Numbered from the stretch's first letter, positions 42,858-53,473 are shown. The stretch: 64,000 bases of DNA from Arthrobacter ramosus (GCF_039535095.1 NZ_BAAAWN010000001.1:1178001-1242000); one strand, 5' to 3'. Notes: generated by a model not told the origin, from the sequence alone. Numbers and translations: made by a program.

Positions 42858-43901
42858 TCAGCGCGGCACGGGAACAGAAGCCAGGATGCTGCCGAGGACA
42901 TCATCCACGTGCACACCGTCCATTTGGGCTTCGGGTCGAAGCCCAACACGGTGCCTCAAACAAGGCAGGGAGAGTGCCTTGACGTCGTCGGGGGTGACGA
43001 AGTTGCGTCCGGACAACCATGCCCAGGCACGCGAGGTGTTCAGCAGCGCTGTGGCACCACGCGGGGAGACTCCCAGCTGGAACGACGGCGCCGCCCGCGT
43101 CGCACGCACGACGTCCACGATGTAGCCGAGGATCTCGGGGGCCACTGTCACTTCGGCTACCGCGTCGCGGGCATTTTGCAGTTCGGCGACGCCTGCCACT
43201 GGCCTGACTCCCGCAGCCAGCAAATTGCGCGGATCAAAACCTTCCGAGTGCCTTCGGATCACTTCGATCTCTTCGGCACGTCCGGGCAGCGGCATGGAGA
43301 GCTTGAGCAGGAAGCGGTCCAGCTGCGCCTCGGGCAGGGGATAGGTGCCCTCATACTCGACGGGGTTCTGCGTGGCGGCAACAATGAACGGCGACGGCAA
43401 GGGCCGGGAGATTCCGTCCACGGATACCTGGCGCTCCTCCATGGCTTCCAGCAGCGAAGCCTGGGTCTTGGGCGGCGTTCGGTTGATTTCGTCCGCCAAC
43501 ATGATGTTGGTGAACACCGGTCCTTCGCGGAAGGTGAATTCCGAGGTGTGCGAATCGTAGACGAGTGAGCCCGTGACGTCACCCGGCATGAGGTCCGGAG
43601 TGAACTGGACGCGCTTCGTATCCAGGCTCAGCGCCGCGGACAAGGCACGCACCAGCAGGGTTTTGGCAACGCCCGGAACACCCTCAAGCAGTACGTGGCC
43701 CCCGCAGAGCAGCGCGATGAGCATGCCCGTCACCGTTGCATCCTGTCCGACGACGGCCTTGCCTACTTCGTGACGGACGTCCAGCAAGGCTTTGCGGGCA
43801 GGGTCGGACCGGGTAGGTGCCTGCGCTGGCTGTCCCCGCGACGCCGGGCCTCCCGAGTAGCCGTAGCTGCCGTCGGTGAAGCTGTTTGCTTGATTGCTCA
43901 T
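42858..43901 (-). CDS. MoxR family AAA+ ATPase
   Basis: The 347-residue ATPase has Walker A (LLEGVPGVAKTLLVRALS, about residue 75), Walker B (IMLADEINRTPPKTQASLLEAM) and sensor VAATQNPVEYEGTYPLPEAQLD. Residues 1-40 are a Gly/Ser/Pro-rich lead. ATG 43901 overlaps the DUF4350 gene stop (ATGA), so the two are coupled. A longer start upstream would run into that gene. Confidence 0.93.
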   Translation of the reverse strand: MSNQANSFTDGSYGYSGGPASRGQPAQAPTRSDPARKALLDVRHEVGKAVVGQDATVTGMLIALLCGGHVLLEGVPGVAKTLLVRALSAALSLDTKRVQFTPDLMPGDVTGSLVYDSHTSEFTFREGPVFTNIMLADEINRTPPKTQASLLEAMEERQVSVDGISRPLPSPFIVAATQNPVEYEGTYPLPEAQLDRFLLKLSMPLPGRAEEIEVIRRHSEGFDPRNLLAAGVRPVAGVAELQNARDAVAEVTVAPEILGYIVDVVRATRAAPSFQLGVSPRGATALLNTSRAWAWLSGRNFVTPDDVKALSLPCLRHRVGLRPEAQMDGVHVDDVLGSILASVPVPR

Positions 43902-45106
43902 GCGGCTGTTGCCTCCTGCTCGAGTTTTTCGATGCTTTGTGCCCATTGGACCAGTTCTGATTCGGTGCGTGGCCGGTGGTCCAGCAGTAGCATCCGCAGC
44001 TCCTGTGCCGGCCGGTTGATCTTTCGGGACACGGCATCGAGAACGGCATCTGCGCTCGTCTCGGGGCCGAGCCGGAAGTGCTTGGCAAGCCTGGTCAAAG
44101 TGCCGGCCCGGAGATTATCGGCTGCCTGGCCGACAGCGCGGGAATCCTGGTAGAGACGGGCGCGGCCTTCGGCGGTCTCTACAGCCTTGACCACGACTGG
44201 CAGCGGCTCGAACACGAGCGGACCAAGCCGCCTGCCCCGCCACAGCACGGCGAGCAACGCGAGTACCGCCAACCACAAACCCAGGAAGCCGACCCACGGT
44301 GGCGCCAATTCATTCAGAGTAGGCGGTGAGCCATCATTCGGTACGTCACCGAGGCCAGGGAGATACCAGACGAGATCCGGCGTAGGCCCGAGCGTCCGGA
44401 GGGACAACGCGGCGTTGCCCTCCACCTGCAGGAGATCGTTGCTGAGAAGGGCGGTGCTGCCGAGAACCACCAGCCGACCGTCCGCGCTGGCCGCGTACAT
44501 GCCGCCGTCGTTGCTGCTAGGCCGGTAGCAGGTCACATCGGCTCCTGTGTAAAGGAATGCGCCCTTGCCGGAGACACGCCCCGCAGCAAGTGGATCCGCT
44601 TGCCCGCAGCCCGCTTCCAACGTTGACGTCCCGTCGGGAACCACTCCGGCGTTATGGATCTCGCGGCTCAGCCCGGTCAGGGTTCGGAGTCCGGGAGCCA
44701 CGACCACCACGCGGGCGGCCGATTGCAGCAAGCTGTGCAACTGGGCGGAGTCGAGATAGCCATTGCGGTCATACAACAAGACAGTGGCGCGCGGTTTCCC
44801 GGCCAGCAGTGAGGTTGTGGTCGCGAGCGAATCGGATTCCGTGACCATGACTCCGTGCTGTCGAAGGATTTCGGCCGCGGCCATGGCACCATCCGGGGCG
44901 GGATTGCGGGCAGAGAGGGGTGCCGTGTCCGAGTTCGCGGGGGACTGGGCCACCGTGACAGAGCCCAGTACCGCGACGATGGCACCGATGATGATCCAGG
45001 CCATATGGCGGCGCAACCAGCCCCGCAACTGCGCGGCCGTACTGCGTTCCTTTGCTTTGCCGGGGCCGGTTGTCATTGGATCGGTTGTCATCGGGCCGGT
45101 TGTCAT
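43898..45106 (-). CDS. DUF4350 domain-containing membrane protein
   Basis: The 402-residue protein begins with a repeated MTTGP/MTTDP motif (15-bp DNA repeats at 45062-45106). A membrane helix follows near residue 38 (WIIIGAIVAVLGSVTVA), then an outer domain with LLAGKPRATVLLYDRNG and ADPLAAGRVSGKGAFL. A second helix lies around 275-295 (VGFLGLWLAVLALLAVLW). The C-terminal cytosolic part is helical. DUF4350 proteins travel with MoxR/DUF58/DUF4129 genes. The start within the repeat is uncertain: three in-frame ATGs, at 45106, 45091 and 45076. Confidence 0.85.
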   Translation of the reverse strand: MTTGPMTTDPMTTGPGKAKERSTAAQLRGWLRRHMAWIIIGAIVAVLGSVTVAQSPANSDTAPLSARNPAPDGAMAAAEILRQHGVMVTESDSLATTTSLLAGKPRATVLLYDRNGYLDSAQLHSLLQSAARVVVVAPGLRTLTGLSREIHNAGVVPDGTSTLEAGCGQADPLAAGRVSGKGAFLYTGADVTCYRPSSNDGGMYAASADGRLVVLGSTALLSNDLLQVEGNAALSLRTLGPTPDLVWYLPGLGDVPNDGSPPTLNELAPPWVGFLGLWLAVLALLAVLWRGRRLGPLVFEPLPVVVKAVETAEGRARLYQDSRAVGQAADNLRAGTLTRLAKHFRLGPETSADAVLDAVSRKINRPAQELRMLLLDHRPRTESELVQWAQSIEKLEQEATAA

Positions 45107-45789
45107 CGCGGCACCGCCAAACCGTTGGCGGACTGCCCGGCGAAATCGGGTTTCATGGCCGATAGTCCGGTGTCCAATGCCAGCACGGCAGCATGGTCGG
45201 AAGAGGTGGCGGTTGCCTTCCCGTATTTCACGCCATCGAAAATCCTGGCGGCTTCCTCAAGCCGCGAACTGGCTGCCCCGAACGCGCGCCCCAATTGAGC
45301 AGCCGCCTCGTCCGCGGTCCGGCCAGCCTGGGCATCAATGACTGCCCGCTCCTCCGCAGAGCGAACCACAGCGCGGAACTGTTCGACGACGGCCGTTTGC
45401 CAGTCCTCACGGCTTGCCGCAGCAGATGCCCGGGCGCGGAACGCGTCGGCATCAACTGTTGGCTCGCCGTCGAAAACCTTCGCCGACGTCTTCTTCCGGG
45501 CGTTGAGCCTCGGCTTGACAACTATCACGGCAACCACAATGAGGACCACAGCCAGGGCAGCGATCAGCGGCACGCCGATGTTTGCTCCGCCGATGGAATC
45601 GCCGTTCAAGGAGCGGAGCCAGTCGATGAACTGATTCCACATCTCAGCGAGCCAACTGGGTTTGGCGGATGCGTATTGCGGCTTGGACAGTTCCTCGGCC
45701 GCCCACCGCTGGGCCTCGCCGCGATCGGGATCGACGGGAGGCTCGGAGGCGGCGAAAAGAAAGGCGAAGGGCGCCGATGCCGGGATCAT
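45103..45789 (-). CDS. DUF4129 domain-containing membrane protein
   Basis: The 228-residue protein has a central membrane helix (about 75-97; VPLIAALAVVLIVVAVIVVK) and the C-terminal DUF4129 region with REDWQTAVVEQFRAVVRSAEER and LGRAFGAASSRLEEAARIFDGV. DUF4129 is found at the end of transglutaminase-like or MoxR-linked envelope proteins. ATG 45789 overlaps the upstream gene stop (ATGA) and the end overlaps the DUF4350 start, so all are coupled. Confidence 0.85.
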   Translation of the reverse strand: MIPASAPFAFLFAASEPPVDPDRGEAQRWAAEELSKPQYASAKPSWLAEMWNQFIDWLRSLNGDSIGGANIGVPLIAALAVVLIVVAVIVVKPRLNARKKTSAKVFDGEPTVDADAFRARASAAASREDWQTAVVEQFRAVVRSAEERAVIDAQAGRTADEAAAQLGRAFGAASSRLEEAARIFDGVKYGKATATSSDHAAVLALDTGLSAMKPDFAGQSANGLAVPR

Positions 45790-47054
45790 CCTCTGGGGAA
45801 ACCCTGAGCGGTGTTCGGCGGCCATGGTTGCGCACCGGCTTGACGTGCCCGGCGGCGGCCCGGAACGCCGTCGGGATCTTCCCCGGTTTCCAGAAGGCGC
45901 AGGAGCTCCACGTCCAGTCCGTCGCGCCGCATCCTCAGGTCCATGTAGATCAGGGCTGCCACGGAGGTTTGGAAGGCGAAGCCGACTGCACTTACGAGAA
46001 CCCCTACGACCAGCGAGACCACCGCCAGGACAATCGCCGTCGTCGTCACTTGTGAGGCGCCGGCATGGGGTGCGAACACGGAGGTTATCCCACTCGAAGC
46101 CAAGCCCAGGGGAATCTGGATGACTTGTCCGATCACATTCACCATGAAGAACACCAGCAGCGTGATTCCGAAGATCCGCCACCAATTCCGGCTCGTCAGC
46201 GTCCACGAGCGCCGGAGTCCGGCGAAGACGCCGAGCTCTTCTATGGTGATGGCGGCCGGGGCCACCAACAGTTTCGTGTAAATCCAGGCATATACGACGG
46301 CGGCGCCGAATCCCAACGGGAGAAGCAAAAGCACCCCGAGCGGTCCCAATGCGGTCAAAATGAGGGCGGCCAGCAAGAACACGACCACGAGGAACAGTAA
46401 TGATCCGGCAAGGAGGAGGAACGCAAAGCCTACCAAGGGCCAGAGACGCGAGCGGGCCAGGGACCACATTTGCTTGAACCCGGTGGGCCGGTTCAACGCG
46501 GACCTGGCGACGGGGATGGCCATGACGCCCTGAAGGATGGCTGCGAGCACCAGGGTGAGCAAGGAAATTCCCATAATCCCGGCAGTGGCGCCAAAGACCG
46601 GGCCAAGATACCGCATCGCCTCGTCCTGGCTAGTGAATCCTCCTACGGGAGGTTGGACCATCCCGAGCATGCCCAGCGCGGCCACCTCGCTCAATGCGCC
46701 GGAGATGGCCTGGACAATAAGGGCGGACCCGAACATGGTCTTGGCGTTCCGGCGGATGGTCTGGAAGGCGCCGTCCATGATTTCACCGAAGAAGAGCGGC
46801 CGGAGGGGCACGATTCCGGGCTTCGGGGGAGCCACATAGCGGGGCTGGCCATAGGGCGGCGGACCGCCGGCGGGCCAGCGCGGATCGATCGGCGCGCCCC
46901 ACGATTGTCCCGGATACTGTGGCGCGCCCCATTGTGGCTGGGCGCCCCATTGTGGCTGGGCGCCCCATTGTGGCTGGGCGCCCCATTGCGGCTGGGTGCC
47001 CCACGGCGGCTGTGGTCCCTGTTCCGGCCGGTTGCCTGGATCTGGCTGTGACAC
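45786..47054 (-). CDS. Glycerophosphoryl diester phosphodiesterase membrane-domain-like protein
   Basis: The 422-residue protein has a Pro/Gln/Trp-rich N-terminus with four PQWGAQ-type repeats (residues 15-45; 18-bp DNA repeats at 46924-46998). At least six membrane segments follow, from about residue 110. A GELMDGAFQ-like segment (FFGEIMDGAFQTIRRNAK) precedes the first helix, as in the GPDPase membrane-domain family. The catalytic phosphodiesterase domain is absent, so enzyme activity is unlikely. GTG 47054 has GGGAGG upstream. It heads the DUF4129-DUF4350-MoxR-DUF58 run. Confidence 0.8.
   Translation of the reverse strand: MSQPDPGNRPEQGPQPPWGTQPQWGAQPQWGAQPQWGAQPQWGAPQYPGQSWGAPIDPRWPAGGPPPYGQPRYVAPPKPGIVPLRPLFFGEIMDGAFQTIRRNAKTMFGSALIVQAISGALSEVAALGMLGMVQPPVGGFTSQDEAMRYLGPVFGATAGIMGISLLTLVLAAILQGVMAIPVARSALNRPTGFKQMWSLARSRLWPLVGFAFLLLAGSLLFLVVVFLLAALILTALGPLGVLLLLPLGFGAAVVYAWIYTKLLVAPAAITIEELGVFAGLRRSWTLTSRNWWRIFGITLLVFFMVNVIGQVIQIPLGLASSGITSVFAPHAGASQVTTTAIVLAVVSLVVGVLVSAVGFAFQTSVAALIYMDLRMRRDGLDVELLRLLETGEDPDGVPGRRRARQAGAQPWPPNTAQGFPRG
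46924..46998. repeat. 18-bp tandem repeats within the first operon gene
   Basis: GCGCCCCATTGTGGCTGG is repeated about four times with small changes at the end, encoding the PQWGAQ repeats. Confidence 0.85.
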
Positions 47055-47230
47055 GTTTTCCTCCCCAAAAGATGCGTCCGCAGCAATGCACGGACCCCGG
47101 GAGGGACCGTTCGCACCAGCCTATAGTTCCGTCGTCGCGCCTCATAGCCCATTTGCCTGCGGGCTGCAGCGCGCCATGCCGTGATCGGGCTCAACGGGAC
47201 AAAGGCTTGGTGATAAGGGAATATATAACT

Positions 47231-47905
47231 ATGAAGGCACGCATCCTGGTAGTAGACGACGACGAAGCGCTGGCCGAAATGATCGGCATCGTGCTGCGGA
47301 ACGACGGCTTCGACCCGGTTTTTTGCGCCGACGGCGGGCAAGCGCTGGAGGTCTTCCGTTCCTCCAAACCAGATCTGGTACTGCTTGACCTGATGCTGCC
47401 CGGATCGGATGGCATCGAAGTGTGCCGCCAGATCCGCGGGGAGTCGGACGTTCCGATCGTCATGCTCACTGCCAAATCGGATACCTCCGACGTCGTTCGC
47501 GGCCTTGAATCCGGTGCTGACGACTACGTGCCCAAGCCTTTCAAACCGGCCGAGCTTGTGGCCCGGGTCCGCGCCCGGCTGCGCCCGGGAGACCAGAAGG
47601 CGCCCGAGACCCTGCGGATTGCCGACGTCACCATCGACGTGGCGGGCCACTTGGTGACCCGCGGCGGAGAGCGGATTTCGCTGACGCCCCTGGAATTCGA
47701 TCTCTTGGTCGCGCTGGCGCGCAAGCCCTGGCAGGTCTTCACCCGTGAACTGCTCCTTGAGCAGGTATGGGGCTACCGCCACGCTGCCGACACCCGGCTG
47801 GTCAATGTCCATGTCCAGCGCCTGCGGTCCAAGATCGAGCGTGACCCGGAAGCTCCTGAAGTTGTATTGACGGTTCGTGGTGTCGGATATAAAGCAGGCG
47901 CCTGA
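47231..47905 (+). CDS. mtrA: Response regulator MtrA
   Basis: The 224-residue OmpR-type regulator has a receiver domain (ILVVDDDEALAEMIGIVLR; phospho-Asp in LVLLDLMLPGSDG; MLTAKSDTSDVV; DDYVPKPFKP). Its winged-helix output domain has LEFDLLVALARKPWQVFTR and DTRLVNVHVQRLRSKIE. MtrA controls cell-wall hydrolases, osmotic response and division in actinobacteria. AAGGGA lies 12 nt upstream of the ATG. The sensor gene mtrB overlaps its end, and lpqB follows. Confidence 0.95.
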   Translation: MKARILVVDDDEALAEMIGIVLRNDGFDPVFCADGGQALEVFRSSKPDLVLLDLMLPGSDGIEVCRQIRGESDVPIVMLTAKSDTSDVVRGLESGADDYVPKPFKPAELVARVRARLRPGDQKAPETLRIADVTIDVAGHLVTRGGERISLTPLEFDLLVALARKPWQVFTRELLLEQVWGYRHAADTRLVNVHVQRLRSKIERDPEAPEVVLTVRGVGYKAGA

Positions 47906-49865
47906 GTCTTCCACCGGTGAGCCCGGCACTGATCAAGAGGCCGCGGCCAAGGTCAAACATCCCGTTTCAGGACATCCTGTCCCGGAACACACGGACGCCC
48001 GGGCACTGAATCTTCCATGGATCCTGGAGCGCACCCGCATATGGACGCGCCGCGCCCTGATCCTGGCACTGCGTGTCTCCCGCCTTGTGGTGACCGGACT
48101 TCGCCACATCCGGCCGGGAATCCGGTATTTGTGGCGCGCCCTGCTGCGCCGTTGGCGCCGCTCCCTCGAATTCAGGACCGTCGCGGTCACGATCGTGCTG
48201 TCAATGGTGTCATTTGCTGTGGTCGGCGCGTACCTCTCAAACCAAATAGCGAACAATCTGTTCCAGGAGCGTTTGAAGCAAGCCGAATCCGAGAGCCGCT
48301 ACTACGTCAAGCAAGTCCAGGACACCTTCGACGGTTCACAGGCCAACGACCAATCAAGCGTCATCACCCTCGTCTACGACACGCTCAAAGCGGTGGAGGG
48401 CAACGGCTCGGTCATCCAACGGCGATACGTCTTCGAAGCGATGCCCGAACAAACCAAGCCGCGCAACCGCTGGGTGGAATCGCGGGCCTCGGATCAATTG
48501 ACGGTCCGCGTCATTCCTCCGGCACTTCGCAAGTCGGTGCAGGAATCGGGCAAGGACCAGTACTGGGCTTCCACCGAGTTCCCCGTCGGCAACCAGGACC
48601 ACCCCGGCATCGCCGTCGGAAACAAGGTCACGTTCAACGGCACGGTCTACGAGCTCTATCTCCTCTATGACCTGGATACCGCCCAACAAACCCTGGACGA
48701 AATCCAGAACGTGCTGTGGGCGGGCGGCGCCGCACTCATCCTGATGATCGGCGGTATCGCCTGGTACGTGACCAGGAACGTCGTGAGTCCGGTGAGCCAC
48801 GCCGCCGTCGTCTCCGAGAAGCTGGCGGCAGGCCAGTTGCAGGAACGGATGGTGGTCAAGGGCGAAGACGAAGTGGCCAGGCTGGGCGCCTCCTTCAACC
48901 ACATGGCCGCGAGCCTGCAGGAACAGATTACTCAGCTGGCCACGTTGTCCCAGATGCAGCAGCGGTTCGTCTCCGATGTGTCCCATGAACTGCGGACACC
49001 TCTCACGACCGTTCGGATGGCAGCCGAAGTGTTGTTCGATGCCCGCGATGACTTCGACCCCATCAACAAGCGCTCCGCGGAACTGCTTTACAACCAGGTG
49101 GAGCGTTTCCAGTCGTTGCTCTCGGACCTGCTGGAGATTTCACGCTTCGACGCCGGGGCCGCGGTGTTGGACTCCGAACCGACGGACATCTTCCAGGTCG
49201 TTTCGCACGTCATCGACGGCGCCTCTCCCGTTGCCGCGGAGTACGGCTCCGAAGTGCGCCTTACCTCTCGCCACAAGCGCATCATCGTGGAGATGGATGC
49301 CCGCAGGATCGATCGCATCCTGCGGAACCTGCTGCTCAACGCCGTCGAACACGGCGAGGGGAAACCTGTCCACGTTTCCGTTGCGGCCAACCACGACGCC
49401 GTCGCCATCTCTGTCCGTGATTTCGGCATAGGGATGACCGCGGCAGAAACCGCGCGGGTCTTTGACCGCTTCTGGCGCGCCGACCCCGCGCGTGCGCGGA
49501 CCACGGGCGGCAGCGGACTGGGACTTTCCATCGCGGCTGAGGACACCAAGCTCCACAACGGTTGGTTGCAGGCTTGGGGCCGCAAGGGATCCGGTTCAAA
49601 CTTCCGGCTGACGCTGCCTCTCAAGAAGGGCGGCACCATCGTGAAATCACCGTTGCAGCTTGAACCCGCAGACATCCATCTACCGGGAGCCGCGCCTGAG
49701 CGCCAGATGCTCGTTTTGGATGCGGGCGACCCGCCGCCCGAGCGGGGTTCCACTGCGGACCCGAGCCCCGGGGATGCTTCGTCACCTCCGCCTGCACTGC
49801 CTCCCGTACTGCCTCCAGCCGGAAACGACGACGCCGACACAGCCCAAGGGGGGACGGCACCTTGA
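47877..49865 (+). CDS. mtrB: Sensor histidine kinase MtrB
   Basis: The 662-residue kinase has two membrane helices (about 105-125 and 280-300) around an outer sensor domain. It then has HAMP ([19 protein letters not shown]), a phospho-acceptor His in [14 protein letters not shown] (about residue 370), an ATPase domain with [13 protein letters not shown], and G-boxes RDFGIGM and [10 protein letters not shown]. The cytoplasmic lead and Pro-rich tail are long. GTG 47877 gives a 29-bp overlap with mtrA; GTG 47880 is possible. Confidence 0.93.
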   Translation: MVSDIKQAPESSTGEPGTDQEAAAKVKHPVSGHPVPEHTDARALNLPWILERTRIWTRRALILALRVSRLVVTGLRHIRPGIRYLWRALLRRWRRSLEFRTVAVTIVLSMVSFAVVGAYLSNQIANNLFQERLKQAESESRYYVKQVQDTFDGSQANDQSSVITLVYDTLKAVEGNGSVIQRRYVFEAMPEQTKPRNRWVESRASDQLTVRVIPPALRKSVQESGKDQYWASTEFPVGNQDHPGIAVGNKVTFNGTVYELYLLYDLDTAQQTLDEIQNVLWAGGAALILMIGGIAWYVTRNVVSPVSHAAVVSEKLAAGQLQERMVVKGEDEVARLGASFNHMAASLQEQITQLATLSQMQQRFVSDVSHELRTPLTTVRMAAEVLFDARDDFDPINKRSAELLYNQVERFQSLLSDLLEISRFDAGAAVLDSEPTDIFQVVSHVIDGASPVAAEYGSEVRLTSRHKRIIVEMDARRIDRILRNLLLNAVEHGEGKPVHVSVAANHDAVAISVRDFGIGMTAAETARVFDRFWRADPARARTTGGSGLGLSIAAEDTKLHNGWLQAWGRKGSGSNFRLTLPLKKGGTIVKSPLQLEPADIHLPGAAPERQMLVLDAGDPPPERGSTADPSPGDASSPPPALPPVLPPAGNDDADTAQGGTAP

Positions 49866-51598
49866 GATCCCGACGCTCGTACCTGTCCCGGCGGCCGTAC
49901 CTCTTACGGGCCGTGATCGCCGTTCTTGCTGTCCTCATGGTGGTCCTCAGTTCCTGCGCGCAGATCCCGCGGTCCGGTCCGGTGGGAAAGAGCAAGGACG
50001 AAAGCGCGGGCAACCCGAACGCTCCCGTCTTCTTCCCTCCGCCGCCACACCCAGGCGCCACCCCGGAGTCCATCATCGAAGACTTCTATGGTGCTGGCAG
50101 CGGTTACGAAGGCGACTACGCCGTGGCCCGGCAGTACCTCACGCAGGCGCTGTCCGTCAGCTGGAAGTCCGACAAACGCACCCTCGTTTTCCGGAAGGCG
50201 ACCGTCGTCAAGACCGGCGTGGAAAATGAGTTCAAGTACCAGTTGGACCTCGCCTACGCGGTCGACGCCGACGGCGTTGCGACGCAGTTCCCGGAAGGAA
50301 CCACCGAAACAATTCCGGTGACCCTGGAGCAGGTCGACGGCGAATGGCGGATTTCGGCGGTCCCGGACGGTACCGCGATCCCGGAAGAGACGTTCAAAGT
50401 CATCTACGCGGCCCAGCCCATCTATTTCTACGACCCCACGTTCACGTACGCGGTTCCGGACGTCCGGTGGTTCATCAAGAAGAACACTGTCAAGGCGATG
50501 ACCAGCGCTTTGCTCGACGGTCCTGCGCCCTACCTCCAGGGTGCCGTCGTCAGTGCTTTTCCTTCCGGCATGAAGCTGGCCAGGGAGTCGGTGCCGGTGG
50601 TGTCGGGAGCAGCCCAAGTGGACCTTTCCGCGAAGGAGCTGGTGGATGCCTCGGCCGAGGACCGGCAGCGCATGCAAAACCAACTGACCCTGACCTTCCG
50701 TAGCCAGCCGGACGTGGTGAACGTTCAGTTGCGGGCTGACCAGGATCTTGTCCGGGTCGAGGACAATGGCTCGGTCCTGCCGCCGGTGCTTGAGAAGAAT
50801 GCTCCTGCACGCCAAATCGCCGTCAGCAATGACGAACTCGTGCGCTACGAGAACAACAGGGTCTCGGCCCTTCCGGACATGCAGGCGGTGGCCGGACTGA
50901 GCCCGAGCGCTCCCGCCGAGTCCCCGACGTCCCAGGCGGTGGCCTTCCTCAACGGTGCCGGAACCACCCTGTATTCGATGATTCCCGGCCAACCCGCCCG
51001 CCAACTGACAACCAGGAGCACGCTGAGCCATCCCTCCTTCAGCCCGCAGGACTGGGTTTGGACGGCAGGTCCGGGAGCCAACGGTGCCACCGAGGTCGTG
51101 GCGTTCAAGCCGTCCAACGTTCCTCAAGGCCAGCCCGTCCCCACGGTGACGATGACGCCGGCATGGTTGGCAGGGCGCGTGGTGAGGGACTTCCGGATAT
51201 CCCGTGAAGGGACGCGCGCACTGGTCATCTCCGAGATGAACGGCAAGTCATCGGTACAGGTGACCGGTATTGTCCGCAATCCTGACGGCACCCCCAAGGA
51301 TCTGACTGCACCCATAACTTTGTTCTCTTCCGCTCCCGTTGATCAAGGGGTTTGGGTGAATTCCACGACAGTCGCGGTGATGAAAGCCTCGTCAACCGAG
51401 AACGTGGTTCCCGAACTGTTGTCCTTGACGTCGAGCCAGCCGCAGCTGTTGCCGGCATGGCCGAACCTGACGACCATCAGCGCGGGCAACGGACCGGAAC
51501 AGATTTTCGGACAGTCGGGCGCAGGCGTGTTCCAACGAGTGGGCAACGGCTGGGAACTGCAACTCAAGGGCCCGGTAGACCCTTCCTTCCCGGGCTAG
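49862..51598 (+). CDS. lpqB: LpqB family lipoprotein
   Basis: The 578-residue lipoprotein starts at TTG 49862, overlapping the mtrB stop by 4 bp. It has a lipoprotein signal ([19 protein letters not shown], lipidated Cys about 36). The outer region has [19 protein letters not shown] (residues 61-79), then the GerMN-like region, then a beta-propeller-like C-terminus. LpqB binds the MtrB sensor domain and modulates MtrA phosphorylation. Confidence 0.93.
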   Translation: MRSRRSYLSRRPYLLRAVIAVLAVLMVVLSSCAQIPRSGPVGKSKDESAGNPNAPVFFPPPPHPGATPESIIEDFYGAGSGYEGDYAVARQYLTQALSVSWKSDKRTLVFRKATVVKTGVENEFKYQLDLAYAVDADGVATQFPEGTTETIPVTLEQVDGEWRISAVPDGTAIPEETFKVIYAAQPIYFYDPTFTYAVPDVRWFIKKNTVKAMTSALLDGPAPYLQGAVVSAFPSGMKLARESVPVVSGAAQVDLSAKELVDASAEDRQRMQNQLTLTFRSQPDVVNVQLRADQDLVRVEDNGSVLPPVLEKNAPARQIAVSNDELVRYENNRVSALPDMQAVAGLSPSAPAESPTSQAVAFLNGAGTTLYSMIPGQPARQLTTRSTLSHPSFSPQDWVWTAGPGANGATEVVAFKPSNVPQGQPVPTVTMTPAWLAGRVVRDFRISREGTRALVISEMNGKSSVQVTGIVRNPDGTPKDLTAPITLFSSAPVDQGVWVNSTTVAVMKASSTENVVPELLSLTSSQPQLLPAWPNLTTISAGNGPEQIFGQSGAGVFQRVGNGWELQLKGPVDPSFPG

Positions 51599-51678
51599 GC
51601 GCCCTCCGCGAAGCGCGGTTTTCCACATAGCGCGCTTCGGGAGTGTTGGCCGTAGGCGAGGAGCCGGATGCTTGGGGC

Positions 51679-52557
51679 ATGCGTACTGAAAGCCGTTGCC
51701 GAGTGCGTGACCCTGACCTCACCGTCTTCCCGGTTAGCGGCGCGCGCCATCGGGGAGTCCATCCTGCCCGGTTGGCGAGGCTCGCGCAGGGCGTTGGCGA
51801 GGCCTTCGTCGAGTTGCTGGCCGTTCTGGCCCCGGTGGAATGTGTGTGCTGTGGTTCCGAAGATTCGGCGCTCTGCGGCGCCTGTGCACGGCAGTTGCGC
51901 CTTTTGTGCACCCGTCCATTCCGGGCTGAAGGGCAGGCGCCGGCCCTGCTCACGGTGGACGGGTCCGTGATCCTGCCCGTTGTCGCGGGCGGACACTATC
52001 GGGACGAACTGGCCCAGGCCCTGCTTTCTTTCAAGCATCTAGGCCAAGGACGGCTGGCCTCGGTGCTCGCGCCTGCACTGGGCAAGGCCATCCGTTCTGC
52101 CGTTGGAGACGGGGCAGGCATCTGTCTTGTACCCGTTCCCAGCAGCAACGCGGCCTTCCGGCGACGCGGATTCAGTCCGGTCCATCTCTTGCTCGGCCGT
52201 CTGCGGCGCCTGGACATGTTGCCGGGTCTGCGCATGACGGATGCGTTGAAGAAGGCGCCCGGACCGGGAAACGGGCAAAAGGGCTTGGGCCGCGGAGAGC
52301 GTGCGCGCCGTGTCCGCGGCTCCATGACCGTTCGGATGTTCCGCAAAGGTTCCTTGGAGGGTAGGGCATGCGTCATCGTCGACGACGTCCTCACTACGGG
52401 TGCCACCCTCGCCGAAGCCGCGCGGGCAGTGTCTGCGGCGGGAGGCGTGGTGTGTGGCGCGGTGGTCCTTGCAGCCACCCGGCCGCCGGCCGTTAGCGAG
52501 CAGCCTACGGACGGGCCGGACATGCAGCCCACACCGACTCAAACAAAAAATAAGTGA
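51679..52557 (+). CDS. ComF family phosphoribosyltransferase-like protein
   Basis: The 292-residue protein has Cys pairs (CVCCGSEDSALCGAC, about residues 44-58) of a zinc finger. FKHLGQGRLASVLAP and VPVPSSNAAFRRRGFSPVHLL follow, then the phosphoribosyl-binding motif VIVDDVLTTGATLAEAA (about 232). ComF proteins help DNA uptake in competent bacteria; in actinobacteria the role is unclear. ATG 51679 was chosen, but an earlier TTG at 51643 is possible. It follows lpqB in the usual actinobacterial order. Confidence 0.85.
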   Translation: MRTESRCRVRDPDLTVFPVSGARHRGVHPARLARLAQGVGEAFVELLAVLAPVECVCCGSEDSALCGACARQLRLLCTRPFRAEGQAPALLTVDGSVILPVVAGGHYRDELAQALLSFKHLGQGRLASVLAPALGKAIRSAVGDGAGICLVPVPSSNAAFRRRGFSPVHLLLGRLRRLDMLPGLRMTDALKKAPGPGNGQKGLGRGERARRVRGSMTVRMFRKGSLEGRACVIVDDVLTTGATLAEAARAVSAAGGVVCGAVVLAATRPPAVSEQPTDGPDMQPTPTQTKNK

Positions 52558-52715
52558 CGAAAGGATGAATTACCAGTGGCGATGAACTAACGTCGGTTAT
52601 GGGTACCAAGAACAGATGTACCTGTCGATAGCGGCTCGGAAAGGGGCTCGACTGTCCGTCAGATCAGCCCCGAGAAGCGCCCTTATCGTGTCACCTGAGT
52701 TGTTTGGAGGGCACC

Positions 52716-53441
52716 ATGGAGTTCATGATCAGCGGCCGTAATCTGACCGTTTCGGATCGCTTCCGCGAGTATGCCGGCGAGAAGATTTCAAAGATTGAAT
52801 CGCTTGGGGACAAGGTCCAGAGGGTTGACGCGAAGGTTTCAAAGGAAACCAACCCGCGCCAGACACCGGGCCAGCTCACGGTGGAAGTGACAGTTCTGGG
52901 CCGGGGCCCTGTGATCCGGGCCGAAGCGAGCGCCGCTGACAAATTTGCCGCCTTTGATCTCGCCTATAGCAAGCTGCTGGAAAGACTCCGCAGGGCCAAG
53001 GACCGCAAGAAGGTCCACCACGGCCGCCACACCCCCAAAGCCGTTCGTGAGGCTACTGCGACGCTTGAGCCTGCCAGCGCGAGCGAACCCATTTACGTAG
53101 AGGCCAGCAACCACCAGGAGCCAACGACGCCACCGGTGGAGACCTCGCCCTACGACGTCGACAACGACATTCCGGCCGGTGATTCCCCGGTCCTGATTCG
53201 TCGCAAGGTTTTCCCCGCCGCTTCGCTCACCCTTGATGACGCGGTGGACAACATGGAATTGGTGGGCCACAATTTCTACCTGTTCGTGGACAAGGAAACC
53301 AACACGCCGTCGGTTGTCTACCGCCGTCGTGGCTGGACATATGGAGTAATCACTCTCGACTCCACATGCGAACCAGGAGACGAACCCGTGGAGGAAAAGA
53401 TCCACGCGTACCGTTCGAATGACCAGGCCGCCACAGCCTAG
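52716..53441 (+). CDS. hpf: Ribosome hibernation-promoting factor, long form
   Basis: The 241-residue protein has the N-terminal S30AE domain (MEFMISGRNLTVSDRFREYA; KFAAFDLAYSKLLERLRRAKDR). A linker follows, then the C-terminal dimerisation domain (about 170-230; PVLIRRKVFPAASLTLDDAV; LVGHNFYLFVDKETNTPSVVY). Long HPF dimers join two 70S ribosomes into inactive 100S particles. GGAGG lies 7 nt upstream of the ATG. Confidence 0.95.
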   Translation: MEFMISGRNLTVSDRFREYAGEKISKIESLGDKVQRVDAKVSKETNPRQTPGQLTVEVTVLGRGPVIRAEASAADKFAAFDLAYSKLLERLRRAKDRKKVHHGRHTPKAVREATATLEPASASEPIYVEASNHQEPTTPPVETSPYDVDNDIPAGDSPVLIRRKVFPAASLTLDDAVDNMELVGHNFYLFVDKETNTPSVVYRRRGWTYGVITLDSTCEPGDEPVEEKIHAYRSNDQAATA

Positions 53442-53473
53442 GCCGCATTCGTATTTCCCAAGAAAGGACTGGC

